Shown in pieces: positions 52,551-60,267 of a stretch of 64,000 nt of DNA (position 1 is the stretch's first letter; every line of letters begins with the position of its first letter). This stretch comes from Gemmatimonadaceae bacterium. GTDB taxonomy: Bacteria > Gemmatimonadota > Gemmatimonadetes > Gemmatimonadales > Gemmatimonadaceae. Location of the stretch: positions 29,898 to 93,897 of the forward strand of contig JAUQWM010000072.1 of NCBI GenBank assembly GCA_030835125.1, read 5' to 3'. Position numbers and translations under genes: made by a program. Below the pieces are notes generated by a model. It searched no databases. It had not been told where the DNA came from and saw nothing but the letters and a program-made list of their open reading frames with translations.

Positions 52551-53431
52551 CAACTCGCGCGACGGTGGATTGCCGACTTCAGACGCTCCACGTGCTCCCA
52601 GGGCAAGCGCACGCGGCCCATGAGGCGACCCTCGTTTATGCTGCCGTGATCGTCGGACCCTCCGGTGACCAGTAATCCGTGCTGCGTCGCCAGCCGCCCG
52701 AACCGCTCGCTCTCCGCGCTGGAATGGCGCGGATAGAAGACCTCGATCCCGTCGAGTCCCTGATCGGCCAGGGTCGCGATCTCCGTGTCGCTGAGTCCCG
52801 TCCGGCCGGGGTGGGCCGCGACGGCGACGCCGCCGGCACCGTGGATCTCATCGATGGCCTCCTCGGGCGAGATCTTCACGCGCTGCACGTAGCATCGTCC
52901 GCCGTCGAGGATGAACTCGGCGGTGAACGCGTGCTTCACCGTCGGGACGACGCCGGCTTCGACCATCGCCCGGGCCACGTGAGGGCGCCCGATGTTCTCG
53001 CCGCCGGCGATGGCCTGCACCCGTTCCCAGGATACCGGGTACCCCAGCTCGTTGAGGCGCTGGACCATCAGGAACGCGCGCCCCAATCGACCCGAGCGGA
53101 TCGTCGACAGCGTGGCCCGGAAACCTTCATGCCCGGGATCCACGCCGTAGGCGAGGATGTCGATCTGGCGCTCGGTCGCGTCGAGCGTGGACAGCTCGCA
53201 CGCCGGGATCAGCTCGATGCCCGCGAGGGCGGCGGCGTCGGCGGCTTCAGGGACCCCTTCCATGGTGTCATGATCCGTCAACGCGATGGCCGCGAATCCC
53301 TTTCGCGCGGCCCGACGCACAACCTCCGACGGTCGGTCGGACCCGTCGGAGGCGTTGGAATGCAACTGCAGGTCGGCGAAGCGGGGCGGGGAGGCCTTCA
53401 CGCCTCCCAGCTCCGGTCTTCCATCGCCCAC
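52550..53431 (-). CDS. PHP-domain phosphoesterase
   Basis: A 293-aa cytosolic metal-dependent phosphoesterase of the PHP superfamily. Motifs: LHSNASDGS (His pair), ALTDHDTM, a central VAVAAHPGRTGLS and the C-terminal GGSDDHGSIN. The family resembles the RNase AM/TrpH group (5'-to-3' exonuclease on short oligonucleotides) or 3',5'-nucleotide phosphatases. In a PAPS-making operon a role in removing the by-product 3'-phosphoadenosine 5'-phosphate is attractive but inferred. It starts 1 base after the Sat-CysC stop. Confidence 0.87.
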   Translation of the reverse strand: MGDGRPELGGVKASPPRFADLQLHSNASDGSDRPSEVVRRAARKGFAAIALTDHDTMEGVPEAADAAALAGIELIPACELSTLDATERQIDILAYGVDPGHEGFRATLSTIRSGRLGRAFLMVQRLNELGYPVSWERVQAIAGGENIGRPHVARAMVEAGVVPTVKHAFTAEFILDGGRCYVQRVKISPEEAIDEIHGAGGVAVAAHPGRTGLSDTEIATLADQGLDGIEVFYPRHSSAESERFGRLATQHGLLVTGGSDDHGSINEGRLMGRVRLPWEHVERLKSAIHRRAS

Positions 53432-53432
53432 G

Positions 53433-55208
53433 TCAGCGCCCCGCCACTGCGGCCTGCGCCCGGTAGGCGTCCATCAGGATCTTCGCCACCTCGGGTCGCG
53501 TGAATTCGGGCGGCGGAAGCTCGCCATTGGTGAGCATCTCGCGGACTTTCGTCCCGCTGAGGATCACGTGATGTTCCCTGCCGTGGGGGCACGTGCGCGT
53601 GGACGCCATGTTCCCGCACGTCTTGCAGTAGAACGTGTGCTCGTACTTCACCGGCGTGATGCCGAGTTCGTGCGGCGGGAAGCTGTCGATCAGGACCTGC
53701 GCGTCGTAGGAGCCGTAGTAGTTGCCGACGCCGGCATGATCGCGGCCGACGATGAAGTGCGTGCAGCCGTAGTTCTTCCGACAGATCGCGTGCCAGACGG
53801 CCTCTCGCGGACCCGCATATCGCATGGCCGCCGGGAAGACCGACAGCATGACCCGGTTCGCCGGGTAGTAATGCGAGAGGATTTCCTCGTAGGTGCGCAT
53901 CCGCACGTCGGCCGGCACGTCGTCCGACTTCGTCGCCCCGACCAGTGGGTGCAGGAGCAACCCGTCGATGGTCTCGAGCGCGACCTTCTGCAGGTACTCG
54001 TGCGCGCGGTGGACGGGATTCCGGGTCTGGAACGCGACGACCGTCTTCCAGCCCTTCTCGTCCATCTGCTGGCGCGTCTGGATCGGCGTCAGGCGGTACT
54101 CGCCGAACTGCGTGTAGGCCGGGCGACGCAGCACCTGGACCGGGCCGCCGATGAGCATCTCGCCCTGCGCATAGAGCCGGGCGACGCCAGGGTGGGCGGT
54201 TTCGGTGGTGCCGAAGCACTTCTGGGCCTCGTGCTCCTTGTCGTAGGCGAAGATGTCGGTCACCTGCATGATCGCCATGGCTTCTCCGGCCTCGTCGACC
54301 AGCGTGACCTCCTGCCCTTCCTTGAGCGACGCCGCCTCTTCCCTGGTCACCGCCTTGGTCACGGGCATGGCCCAGATCAGGCCATCGGACAGGCGCATGC
54401 TCTCGACAACCGTCTCGTAGTCCATGCGCCGCATGAACCCCGTCAGTGGCGACAAGGCCCCGACGCCGATCATCTCGAGGTCGCTGATCTCGCGCTCGTC
54501 CAGCGTCAGGCGCTTCAGCTCCTTCGCGTGCGCGACCGCTGCAGCCAGCGCCTCGCCCTCGAGTTCGCGGTTCACGAGCACGCCGCCGTGCGGGATGCTC
54601 GGCCCGGGGATCCGCTGCCTTTCGGCGCGCCGCGCCTGCCGTGCGTGGTCGGCCACCACGCCCAGGGAGGTCGCGGTGCCCGCGGGCACGTACCCGCGTG
54701 CCTCGAGCAATTCGATCACGCGGACCGCGCTTTCGTCGATCGACTCGGCGGCCGTATCGAGCACCAGCTCCGGGTTGACCGGCTCTTCGTACGGGTCGTT
54801 GACGCCGGTGAAGTTCTGGATCTCGCCAGCCATCGCCTTCTTGTACATGCCCTTCACGTCACGTTCGAGCAGGACTTCCATCGGGGTGCGCACGAAGACT
54901 TCGAGGAAGTCGCCGATCTCGGCGCGCGCATTGTCGCGCATCCGGCTGTAGGGGGAGATGAACGCCGTGAGGACCACGACGCCGTTGCGGGTCAGGAGCT
55001 TCGCGACGAACGTGACCCGTTCGATGTTCTTGTCGCGGTCCTCCTTGGAGAAGCCAAGGTCCCGGGTGAGGCTCCGGCGAACCACGTCGCCGTCGAGCCG
55101 CTCTGACAGGATGTGGCGCTCGTGCAATAGTTCATGTACGCGGGTCGCGACGGTCGTTTTTCCTGAACCCGACAGGCCCGTGAACCAGACTGTGACTCCT
55201 TTTGACAT
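53433..55208 (-). CDS. Bifunctional adenylylsulfate kinase / sulfate adenylyltransferase
   Basis: A 591-aa fusion with APS kinase first (WFTGLSGSGKTTVATR Walker A, about 8-23; FTGVNDPYEEPVNPEL) and ATP sulfurylase second (from about 200; the ATP motif FQTRNPVHRAHEYLQK, the GRDHAGVGNYYGSYDAQ site and a zinc-type cluster CKTCGNMASTRTCPHG). Together they convert sulfate to PAPS. In many bacteria the order is Sat-CysC or CysN-CysC; this CysC-Sat order occurs in several groups. First gene of the operon with PHP, permease, second CysC and asparagine synthase. The leader carries direct repeats at 55250-55285. Confidence 0.95.
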   Translation of the reverse strand: MSKGVTVWFTGLSGSGKTTVATRVHELLHERHILSERLDGDVVRRSLTRDLGFSKEDRDKNIERVTFVAKLLTRNGVVVLTAFISPYSRMRDNARAEIGDFLEVFVRTPMEVLLERDVKGMYKKAMAGEIQNFTGVNDPYEEPVNPELVLDTAAESIDESAVRVIELLEARGYVPAGTATSLGVVADHARQARRAERQRIPGPSIPHGGVLVNRELEGEALAAAVAHAKELKRLTLDEREISDLEMIGVGALSPLTGFMRRMDYETVVESMRLSDGLIWAMPVTKAVTREEAASLKEGQEVTLVDEAGEAMAIMQVTDIFAYDKEHEAQKCFGTTETAHPGVARLYAQGEMLIGGPVQVLRRPAYTQFGEYRLTPIQTRQQMDEKGWKTVVAFQTRNPVHRAHEYLQKVALETIDGLLLHPLVGATKSDDVPADVRMRTYEEILSHYYPANRVMLSVFPAAMRYAGPREAVWHAICRKNYGCTHFIVGRDHAGVGNYYGSYDAQVLIDSFPPHELGITPVKYEHTFYCKTCGNMASTRTCPHGREHHVILSGTKVREMLTNGELPPPEFTRPEVAKILMDAYRAQAAVAGR

Positions 55209-55500
55209 TTCTGTTTCGGCTGGATGCGAGAAGGGAGGTGGAGCGTGAATGTAACCACTTGGCCTGCTTTATGTTGCCACTTGGCGCCGCCGTGAGGACG
55301 GTGCTGTGAGCCCGCGAGTCCGGTCGGCAAGAAGTGCAGTGCGACCGGATGAGCCCGGGTACGGCAGCTACCTGCGGCAAGGTAATCGCAATACTGTTGC
55401 CTCGAGTTGTGACGGCAGCGGCGGAATCGAGTCCACAAGAATGCAGGTGGTGGACGACGCCTGCTGCCGCTGGCCGCAACATCACAGGAGAGCTTGGCGC
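55209..55500. other. Intergenic region between divergent sulfate-activation and phosphodiesterase units
   Basis: About 290 bp. It contains the operator-like direct repeats (55250-55285) and the upstream region of both transcription units. The open frame from 55306 reads through it, but only its last 47 codons look like a protein, so I leave the rest noncoding. Confidence 0.6.
55250..55285. promoter_or_regulatory. Two 14-base direct repeats, operator-like
   Basis: TGTAACCACTTGGC (55250-55263) and TGTTGCCACTTGGC (55272-55285) match at 12 of 14 positions, and their starts are 22 bp apart, about two turns of the helix. They lie 42-77 bp before the Sat-CysC start. This geometry suits cooperative binding of a regulator on one DNA face. 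Confidence 0.55.
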
Positions 55501-55644
55501 GTGTATATCGGACCTGACACCCTGATGCCCCTGGCGTCTGCCTTTGCGGCGATCGCGGGCTTTGTACTGATGTTCTGGCGTCGACTCGTGGGCGCGATGA
55601 AGTTCCTGGCGCAGAGGGTGAGCGGCCTGCTGTCGCGTCGCTAG
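55501..55644 (+). CDS. 47-aa single-helix membrane peptide
   Basis: A short protein starting with YIGPDTLMPLASAF, one membrane helix (AFAAIAGFVLMFWRRL) and a basic tail ending SGLLSRR. The GTG at 55501 has GGAGA ten bases upstream. Small YIGP-starting membrane peptides commonly precede type I phosphodiesterase genes in EPS clusters, and here the phosphodiesterase starts 7 bp later. It may anchor or regulate that enzyme. A longer frame to 55306 lacks protein-like features upstream of the YIGP motif. Confidence 0.65.
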   Translation: MYIGPDTLMPLASAFAAIAGFVLMFWRRLVGAMKFLAQRVSGLLSRR

Positions 55645-55651
55645 GCGCCGG

Positions 55652-57514
55652 ATGGCTCCGGCCAGGCGTGTCGTTGTCGTCGGGTTCGACGGCCTCGAGC
55701 CATCCATTGTCGACGCGCTCCTCGAGTCGGGCGATCTCCCCAACTTCGCCCGTCTGCGCACCGCCGGCGCGTATTCCCGGGTCGCGACCACCACGCCCGC
55801 GCAAACACCGGTCGCCTGGTCCACCTTCGCGACCGGCGTCAACCCGGGCGGCCACGGCATCTTCGATTTCCTCCGCCGCGACCCGGAGACCTACCTCCCG
55901 GACCTGGCGCTCGCGCGCTACGAGCAGCGCTCCGCGTTCCTGCCGCCACGGGCGGTCAACATGCGATCGGGCCAGCCCGTCTGGGACGTCCTGTCGAACG
56001 CAGGCATTCCGTCGACGATCCTGCGGTGTCCCTGCAGCTATCCGCCTGACGAGTTTCGCGGCCGCATGCTGTCCGGCATGGGCGTGCCCGACATTCGCGG
56101 TGGGCTGGGGACGTCGACGTTCTATTCGTCGGCGCCGGGACTGACGGCCCGCGAGAGCGAGCAGGTGGTGCCGCTCGCCGGGTCGGGCGACCGGTGGACC
56201 GGCCGGTTCGTCGGTCCGCGCCATCCGAAGACCCGTACCGACGTAACGATCGACTTCACGCTGGACGTGGATCGACCGGCAAATGCGGCCGTCCTGCGGG
56301 GAGAGGTGGGGCCGTCTCCGGTGTCGCTCGTGGTCGGTCGGTGGAGCGAATGGGTGACCCTGAAGTTCCGCACGGGCGCGCTGGCGACGGTGCGGGGCAT
56401 GGTCCGGCTGCTGCTCGTGAGGCTCACGCCGCACGTCGAACTGTATGCGTCACCGGTGAACTTCGACCCGGCGGTGCCGATGTACCCGATCAGCCATCCG
56501 TGGGACTACGCTGGCGAGCTGGCGGGTGCCGTGGGCCGTTTCCATACGGCGGGCATCGCCGAGGATCACACCGGGCTCTCGAACGGGCGGCTGGACGAGG
56601 ACGACTTCCTGGCGCAGTGCGACATCGTCATGCGTGAGCGCGAGGCCATGCTGACTCACGAGCTGAACCGGCACCGGGCAGGTCTCCTCTTCTGCCTGTT
56701 CGACACACCGGATCGCATCCAGCACATGTTCTGGCGCTTTCGCGATCCTTCCCACCCGGCGAACACGCCGGGGGAAACGGTGCGTCCGGAGTGGAGGCAC
56801 GCCATCGAGGATCATTACCGGCGGTGCGACGCCGTGGTGGGCGAGGTACTCCGGTCGATCGATGACCAGACCCTGCTCATGGTCGTGTCGGACCACGGGT
56901 TCAATTCGTTCCGTCGCGGGGTGGGCTTGAACGCCTGGCTCCATCGCCAGGGCTACCTCGTGCTGCGCGACGGCATTTCGCCCGGCGAGGAGGCCGGGGA
57001 ATTCTTCACGCACGTGGACTGGGGCCGTTCGCGCGCCTACGCGCTTGGATTCGCCGGGATCTACCTCAACCTGGCCGGACGTGAGGGGTCCGGGATCGTC
57101 GCATCGGATTCCGCAGCGGCGCTCTCCGCGGAGCTGTGCGAGCGCCTCACCGGCCTGCTGGACGTGGAGCGAGGGGCGGTTGCGATCGAGAGGGCCGCGC
57201 CGCGAGACGCCTTGTATACCGGCCCCCGCGCGTCCGAGTCACCAGATGTCGTGGTCGACTTCTCCGCCGGCTATCGCGCGTCGTGGACCACGGCCCTGGG
57301 CGGGATTCCAGGCACCCTTTTCGAGGACAACACCCGAAAATGGGCCGGGGACCACATTGTCGCTCCAAGGCTCGTTCCCGGGGTGCTCTCTGCAAACCAC
57401 CCAATCGAGCCAGGATCGCCGAGAATGGTCGACCTGAGTCCCACCATCCTTGCGTTCCTCGGCGTCAAAGCACCGCTTCAGTACGAAGGCAGGTCGCTGC
57501 TGCAGCGACCCTGA
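55652..57514 (+). CDS. Type I phosphodiesterase/nucleotide pyrophosphatase-like protein
   Basis: A 620-aa alkaline-phosphatase-superfamily enzyme. The N-terminus VVVVGFDGLEPSIVDALLESG holds the first metal Asp. Thr in TTPAQTPVAWSTFATG is the nucleophile region, and MVVSDHGFNSFRRGVG supplies the Asp-His pair. Homologues in EPS loci are thought to handle lipid-linked or nucleotide-linked glycan phosphates. No signal peptide was seen, although the preceding 47-aa membrane peptide may recruit it. The next gene, a methyltransferase, starts 59 bp downstream. Confidence 0.87.
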   Translation: MAPARRVVVVGFDGLEPSIVDALLESGDLPNFARLRTAGAYSRVATTTPAQTPVAWSTFATGVNPGGHGIFDFLRRDPETYLPDLALARYEQRSAFLPPRAVNMRSGQPVWDVLSNAGIPSTILRCPCSYPPDEFRGRMLSGMGVPDIRGGLGTSTFYSSAPGLTARESEQVVPLAGSGDRWTGRFVGPRHPKTRTDVTIDFTLDVDRPANAAVLRGEVGPSPVSLVVGRWSEWVTLKFRTGALATVRGMVRLLLVRLTPHVELYASPVNFDPAVPMYPISHPWDYAGELAGAVGRFHTAGIAEDHTGLSNGRLDEDDFLAQCDIVMREREAMLTHELNRHRAGLLFCLFDTPDRIQHMFWRFRDPSHPANTPGETVRPEWRHAIEDHYRRCDAVVGEVLRSIDDQTLLMVVSDHGFNSFRRGVGLNAWLHRQGYLVLRDGISPGEEAGEFFTHVDWGRSRAYALGFAGIYLNLAGREGSGIVASDSAAALSAELCERLTGLLDVERGAVAIERAAPRDALYTGPRASESPDVVVDFSAGYRASWTTALGGIPGTLFEDNTRKWAGDHIVAPRLVPGVLSANHPIEPGSPRMVDLSPTILAFLGVKAPLQYEGRSLLQRP

Positions 57515-57573
57515 AGCCCGCTCGTGTCAGCGGCAGCTCCTGCTGCGATGGCGGCCCCCGGATTGCAGGAAGC

Positions 57574-58509
57574 ATGGTTCGGCCCCCTGACCAGGCAGTG
57601 ACAATGACACCAGCAGCGATTGGCGCGAGTGCAGACAGTGCAGGCGTGGCGGAAGGCGGGGGGAATCCGCGCGCGCAACGGCCAACGGCAGCCATCGAGA
57701 CGGCGATACGGAAACGCCTGGCCTGTCCACGCTGCCGCACGCCGTTCAGCGCCGACGAGCGGATGCTGCAATGCGGTCAGTGTGGCAGCAGCTACGCAAC
57801 AACGTCCGGCGTACTGGATCTCCGGATGGGTGATCATGAGGCCGCGCCAGAATTCGCAGACTGGTCCAGGCACTGGTCGATCGAGCACCAATCGTCATGG
57901 ACACAACGGTTCTTCAGTGCGTATCGCCGAGCGGTATTCGCCAGGACGGTTGCGTGGCATATCGACCGGTTCTTCCCTGCCTCCGGGGTATTCCTCGAGG
58001 CCGGATCGGGTACGTCGGAGACATCGATGCGAATCGACAAGCGAGGGGGTGCGCGGTCCCTGGTGGCGGCGGACCTGGTACTTCCAGTCGTCGCCATGGC
58101 CCACTCCATCATGGACATTCGCGTCGCGGCCGATTGCTTCCGCCTCCCGTTTGCCGATGGCTCGCTCGACGGCCTCTGGAACGTTGGAGTGATGGAGCAT
58201 TTCGAGCAGGAGCGAATCGATATGATGTTGTCGGAATTCCACCGGGTCCTGCGTCCCGGGGCTCCGGTGTGCCTGCTGTGGCCCGCGCATGACTCCCTGC
58301 CACAGAAGGGTCTTCGCGCGGTCGAGACCGTCGCCAACCTGTTCCTCGAAAAGCCGATCCAGTTTCATCCTGCAGAGATCTCCAAGCTCAGGTCGTCTCG
58401 CGAAGCCTCCGAGGCCCTCGGGCGAAATGACTTCGAAACCGTATTTGTCGACTGGGGATGGCGCAGCCTGATGGCGTTCAAGACTGTCGTCGGTCGACGT
58501 CCCGCGTGA
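57574..58509 (+). CDS. Zinc-ribbon plus class I methyltransferase
   Basis: About 311 aa. A disordered N-terminus is followed by a Trm112-like zinc ribbon (CPRCRTPFSADERMLQCGQCG, four cysteines). The methyltransferase domain has motif I FLEAGSGTSETSMR, a later FPFADGSLDGLWNVGVMEHF and VLRPGAPVCLLWPAHD. Similar fusions methylate sugars or lipids in EPS and capsular loci. ATG at 57574 is chosen (weak GGA upstream); ATG at 57604 is possible. A hairpin at 58534-58576 may end this transcript. Confidence 0.82.
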   Translation: MVRPPDQAVTMTPAAIGASADSAGVAEGGGNPRAQRPTAAIETAIRKRLACPRCRTPFSADERMLQCGQCGSSYATTSGVLDLRMGDHEAAPEFADWSRHWSIEHQSSWTQRFFSAYRRAVFARTVAWHIDRFFPASGVFLEAGSGTSETSMRIDKRGGARSLVAADLVLPVVAMAHSIMDIRVAADCFRLPFADGSLDGLWNVGVMEHFEQERIDMMLSEFHRVLRPGAPVCLLWPAHDSLPQKGLRAVETVANLFLEKPIQFHPAEISKLRSSREASEALGRNDFETVFVDWGWRSLMAFKTVVGRRPA

Positions 58510-58830
58510 CCCTGCGCCCCTGATCCCGAATTCACGAGTAAGCCGGCCCGCCGCGGCCCGGCGTTCGTTAACTCGTCGGCTCGGTGCGGCTCAGGTGCCG
58601 TGGCCGACGATGGCCAGCATGGGAGGAACAACAGCCCAGGTTGCCTCCGTTCCCTCAGAAGACCGTCCCGCCGAGGTTGTCTCGTCGCTGAGGGCACGGG
58701 TGAAACGCAGGGTACATGGTGGGGGAATGCGTCTTTAACCCTGGAGGCGTTGCCTTCTCCTTGTTCTCCCGGGCTTGCCTATCTTCCACATGGCCCGTCA
58801 GGACTGCGTGCCCCTCGAACTCCCGTAAGG
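58510..58830. other. Intergenic region before the GH30-like gene
   Basis: About 320 bp. Near its start lies an imperfect hairpin (ACGAGTAAGCCGG pairing with CCGGC and TTAACTCGT, 58534-58576), which may be the terminator of the preceding gene. No gene-like frame is convincing in the rest. The promoter for the downstream lipoprotein gene is not obvious. Confidence 0.5.
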
Positions 58831-60267
58831 ATGCTTCCGATCCGACTCCCCGATTCCCACCTGGCCTCCCGAACGTGGGTTCACGGTCGCTTCACTCTGC
58901 GTGTTGTATCGCTGGCCGTCGTCGCGGCATGCTCGACTGGCCCGGACGATCCGCCGATTGACCCGGGACCGGGCGCCGGCGCCGTGGTCGTGGCGGTGGA
59001 CACCACGGTTCGATTCCAGACCATGGATGGTTGGCAGGCGACGGCCCAATCGGGACAGACGCAGCCGCAATACGGTTCCTGGCGAGACGCGTTGCTGGAC
59101 CTTGCGGCGGCAGATGGCATCAACCGCATCCGCCTGGACGTCAGGGCAGGAATCGAGCACACTCGCGACGGGTTCCTGGAGGTGCTCACCGGGGCGATCA
59201 CCGAAGCGCAGTGGCGGTGCTTCCGCTATGCGACGGTCAATGACAACGGCGACCCAACGGTGATCTCGCAGGGGGGCTATCACTTCAGTGAGATCGACAC
59301 CGCAATGGTGCGCGTGGTGCTTCCCTTGCGACAGCGGCTTGCCGCGCGAGGAGAAACGCTCGGGATTACCGCTTCCTACATCGCGTACACGCAGCAGACC
59401 TGCGGAGGCGGGCTCTATCACCATTCGGATCCGGAGGAGTACGCGGAATTCGCAGTGGCCGTCATGACGCACTTCCGTGATGCGTTTGGGGTCGTGCCCG
59501 ATACCTGGGAACTCGTGAACGAGCCCGCCTACGACTGGCACTGGCCACCCGCGAAGATCGGTCCCGCAGTGCTGGCGATCGACCGCAGGCTGCGGCAGGC
59601 GGGCTTCACGGTTAAGCTCATCGCCCCATCGAACGCCAACGCAGCGGACGCCCTCAACTACACCAATACCCTGATGTCCTCGGGCGCCGCGTCGCTCGTG
59701 AGCCAGATCGGATACCACCGGTACGGCGGCGCGACCGACGCGGTGGTGCAGTCCCTCGGCGCGAAGGCCCGGGCGCTTGGGATCGCGACGGCGATGACCG
59801 AACATATCGCGTCAGGGCACGAGGACCTCATGACGGACCTGACTCTTGGCATGGCGGGGACCTGGTCGCAGTTTACGCTCGCGTACCCCACCGCCGACAA
59901 CGGCGCTCAGTACTACCCGATCCAGGGCACCGCGGTGCAGACAGGGAGCCGGACGCGCTACCTCCGTCACTTCTTCCGCCACGTCCGTCGGGGGGCGGTG
60001 CGCGTAGCAGCCACCAGCCAGGAATCCCGAATCAGGCCCGTGGCATTCCAGAATGCCAACGGGCGCATGGTCGTGGTCATGACCATCGCGACGCCCGGCG
60101 CCCTCAGTGTGGGCGGCCTCAGGCCTGGCCGGTATGGGGTGGGCTTCGAGACGGAGAGTGACAGCGATGCCTCGGCGCCTGACATCACCGTCGGAAGTAC
60201 CGGGCGCGCCGAGGTACCGATGCCCGCCGCCGGAGTCCTGGTCCTGTTCCAGCGACCAGCTTCATGA
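58831..60267 (+). CDS. GH30-like glycoside hydrolase lipoprotein
   Basis: A 478-aa protein. A signal peptide with lipobox VVSLAVVAACSTG precedes a TIM-barrel domain. FQTMDGWQATAQ resembles the GH30 opening (Q-x-IDGFG). The general acid is Glu in WELVNEPAYDW, and TEH in AMTEHIASG is the likely nucleophile segment. A C-terminal beta-sandwich follows (about 370-478), as in GH30. It could cleave beta-1,6-galactan, glucuronoxylan or the EPS itself. The 3' end overlaps the next membrane gene (ATGA). Subfamily unassigned. Confidence 0.78.
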   Translation: MLPIRLPDSHLASRTWVHGRFTLRVVSLAVVAACSTGPDDPPIDPGPGAGAVVVAVDTTVRFQTMDGWQATAQSGQTQPQYGSWRDALLDLAAADGINRIRLDVRAGIEHTRDGFLEVLTGAITEAQWRCFRYATVNDNGDPTVISQGGYHFSEIDTAMVRVVLPLRQRLAARGETLGITASYIAYTQQTCGGGLYHHSDPEEYAEFAVAVMTHFRDAFGVVPDTWELVNEPAYDWHWPPAKIGPAVLAIDRRLRQAGFTVKLIAPSNANAADALNYTNTLMSSGAASLVSQIGYHRYGGATDAVVQSLGAKARALGIATAMTEHIASGHEDLMTDLTLGMAGTWSQFTLAYPTADNGAQYYPIQGTAVQTGSRTRYLRHFFRHVRRGAVRVAATSQESRIRPVAFQNANGRMVVVMTIATPGALSVGGLRPGRYGVGFETESDSDASAPDITVGSTGRAEVPMPAAGVLVLFQRPAS

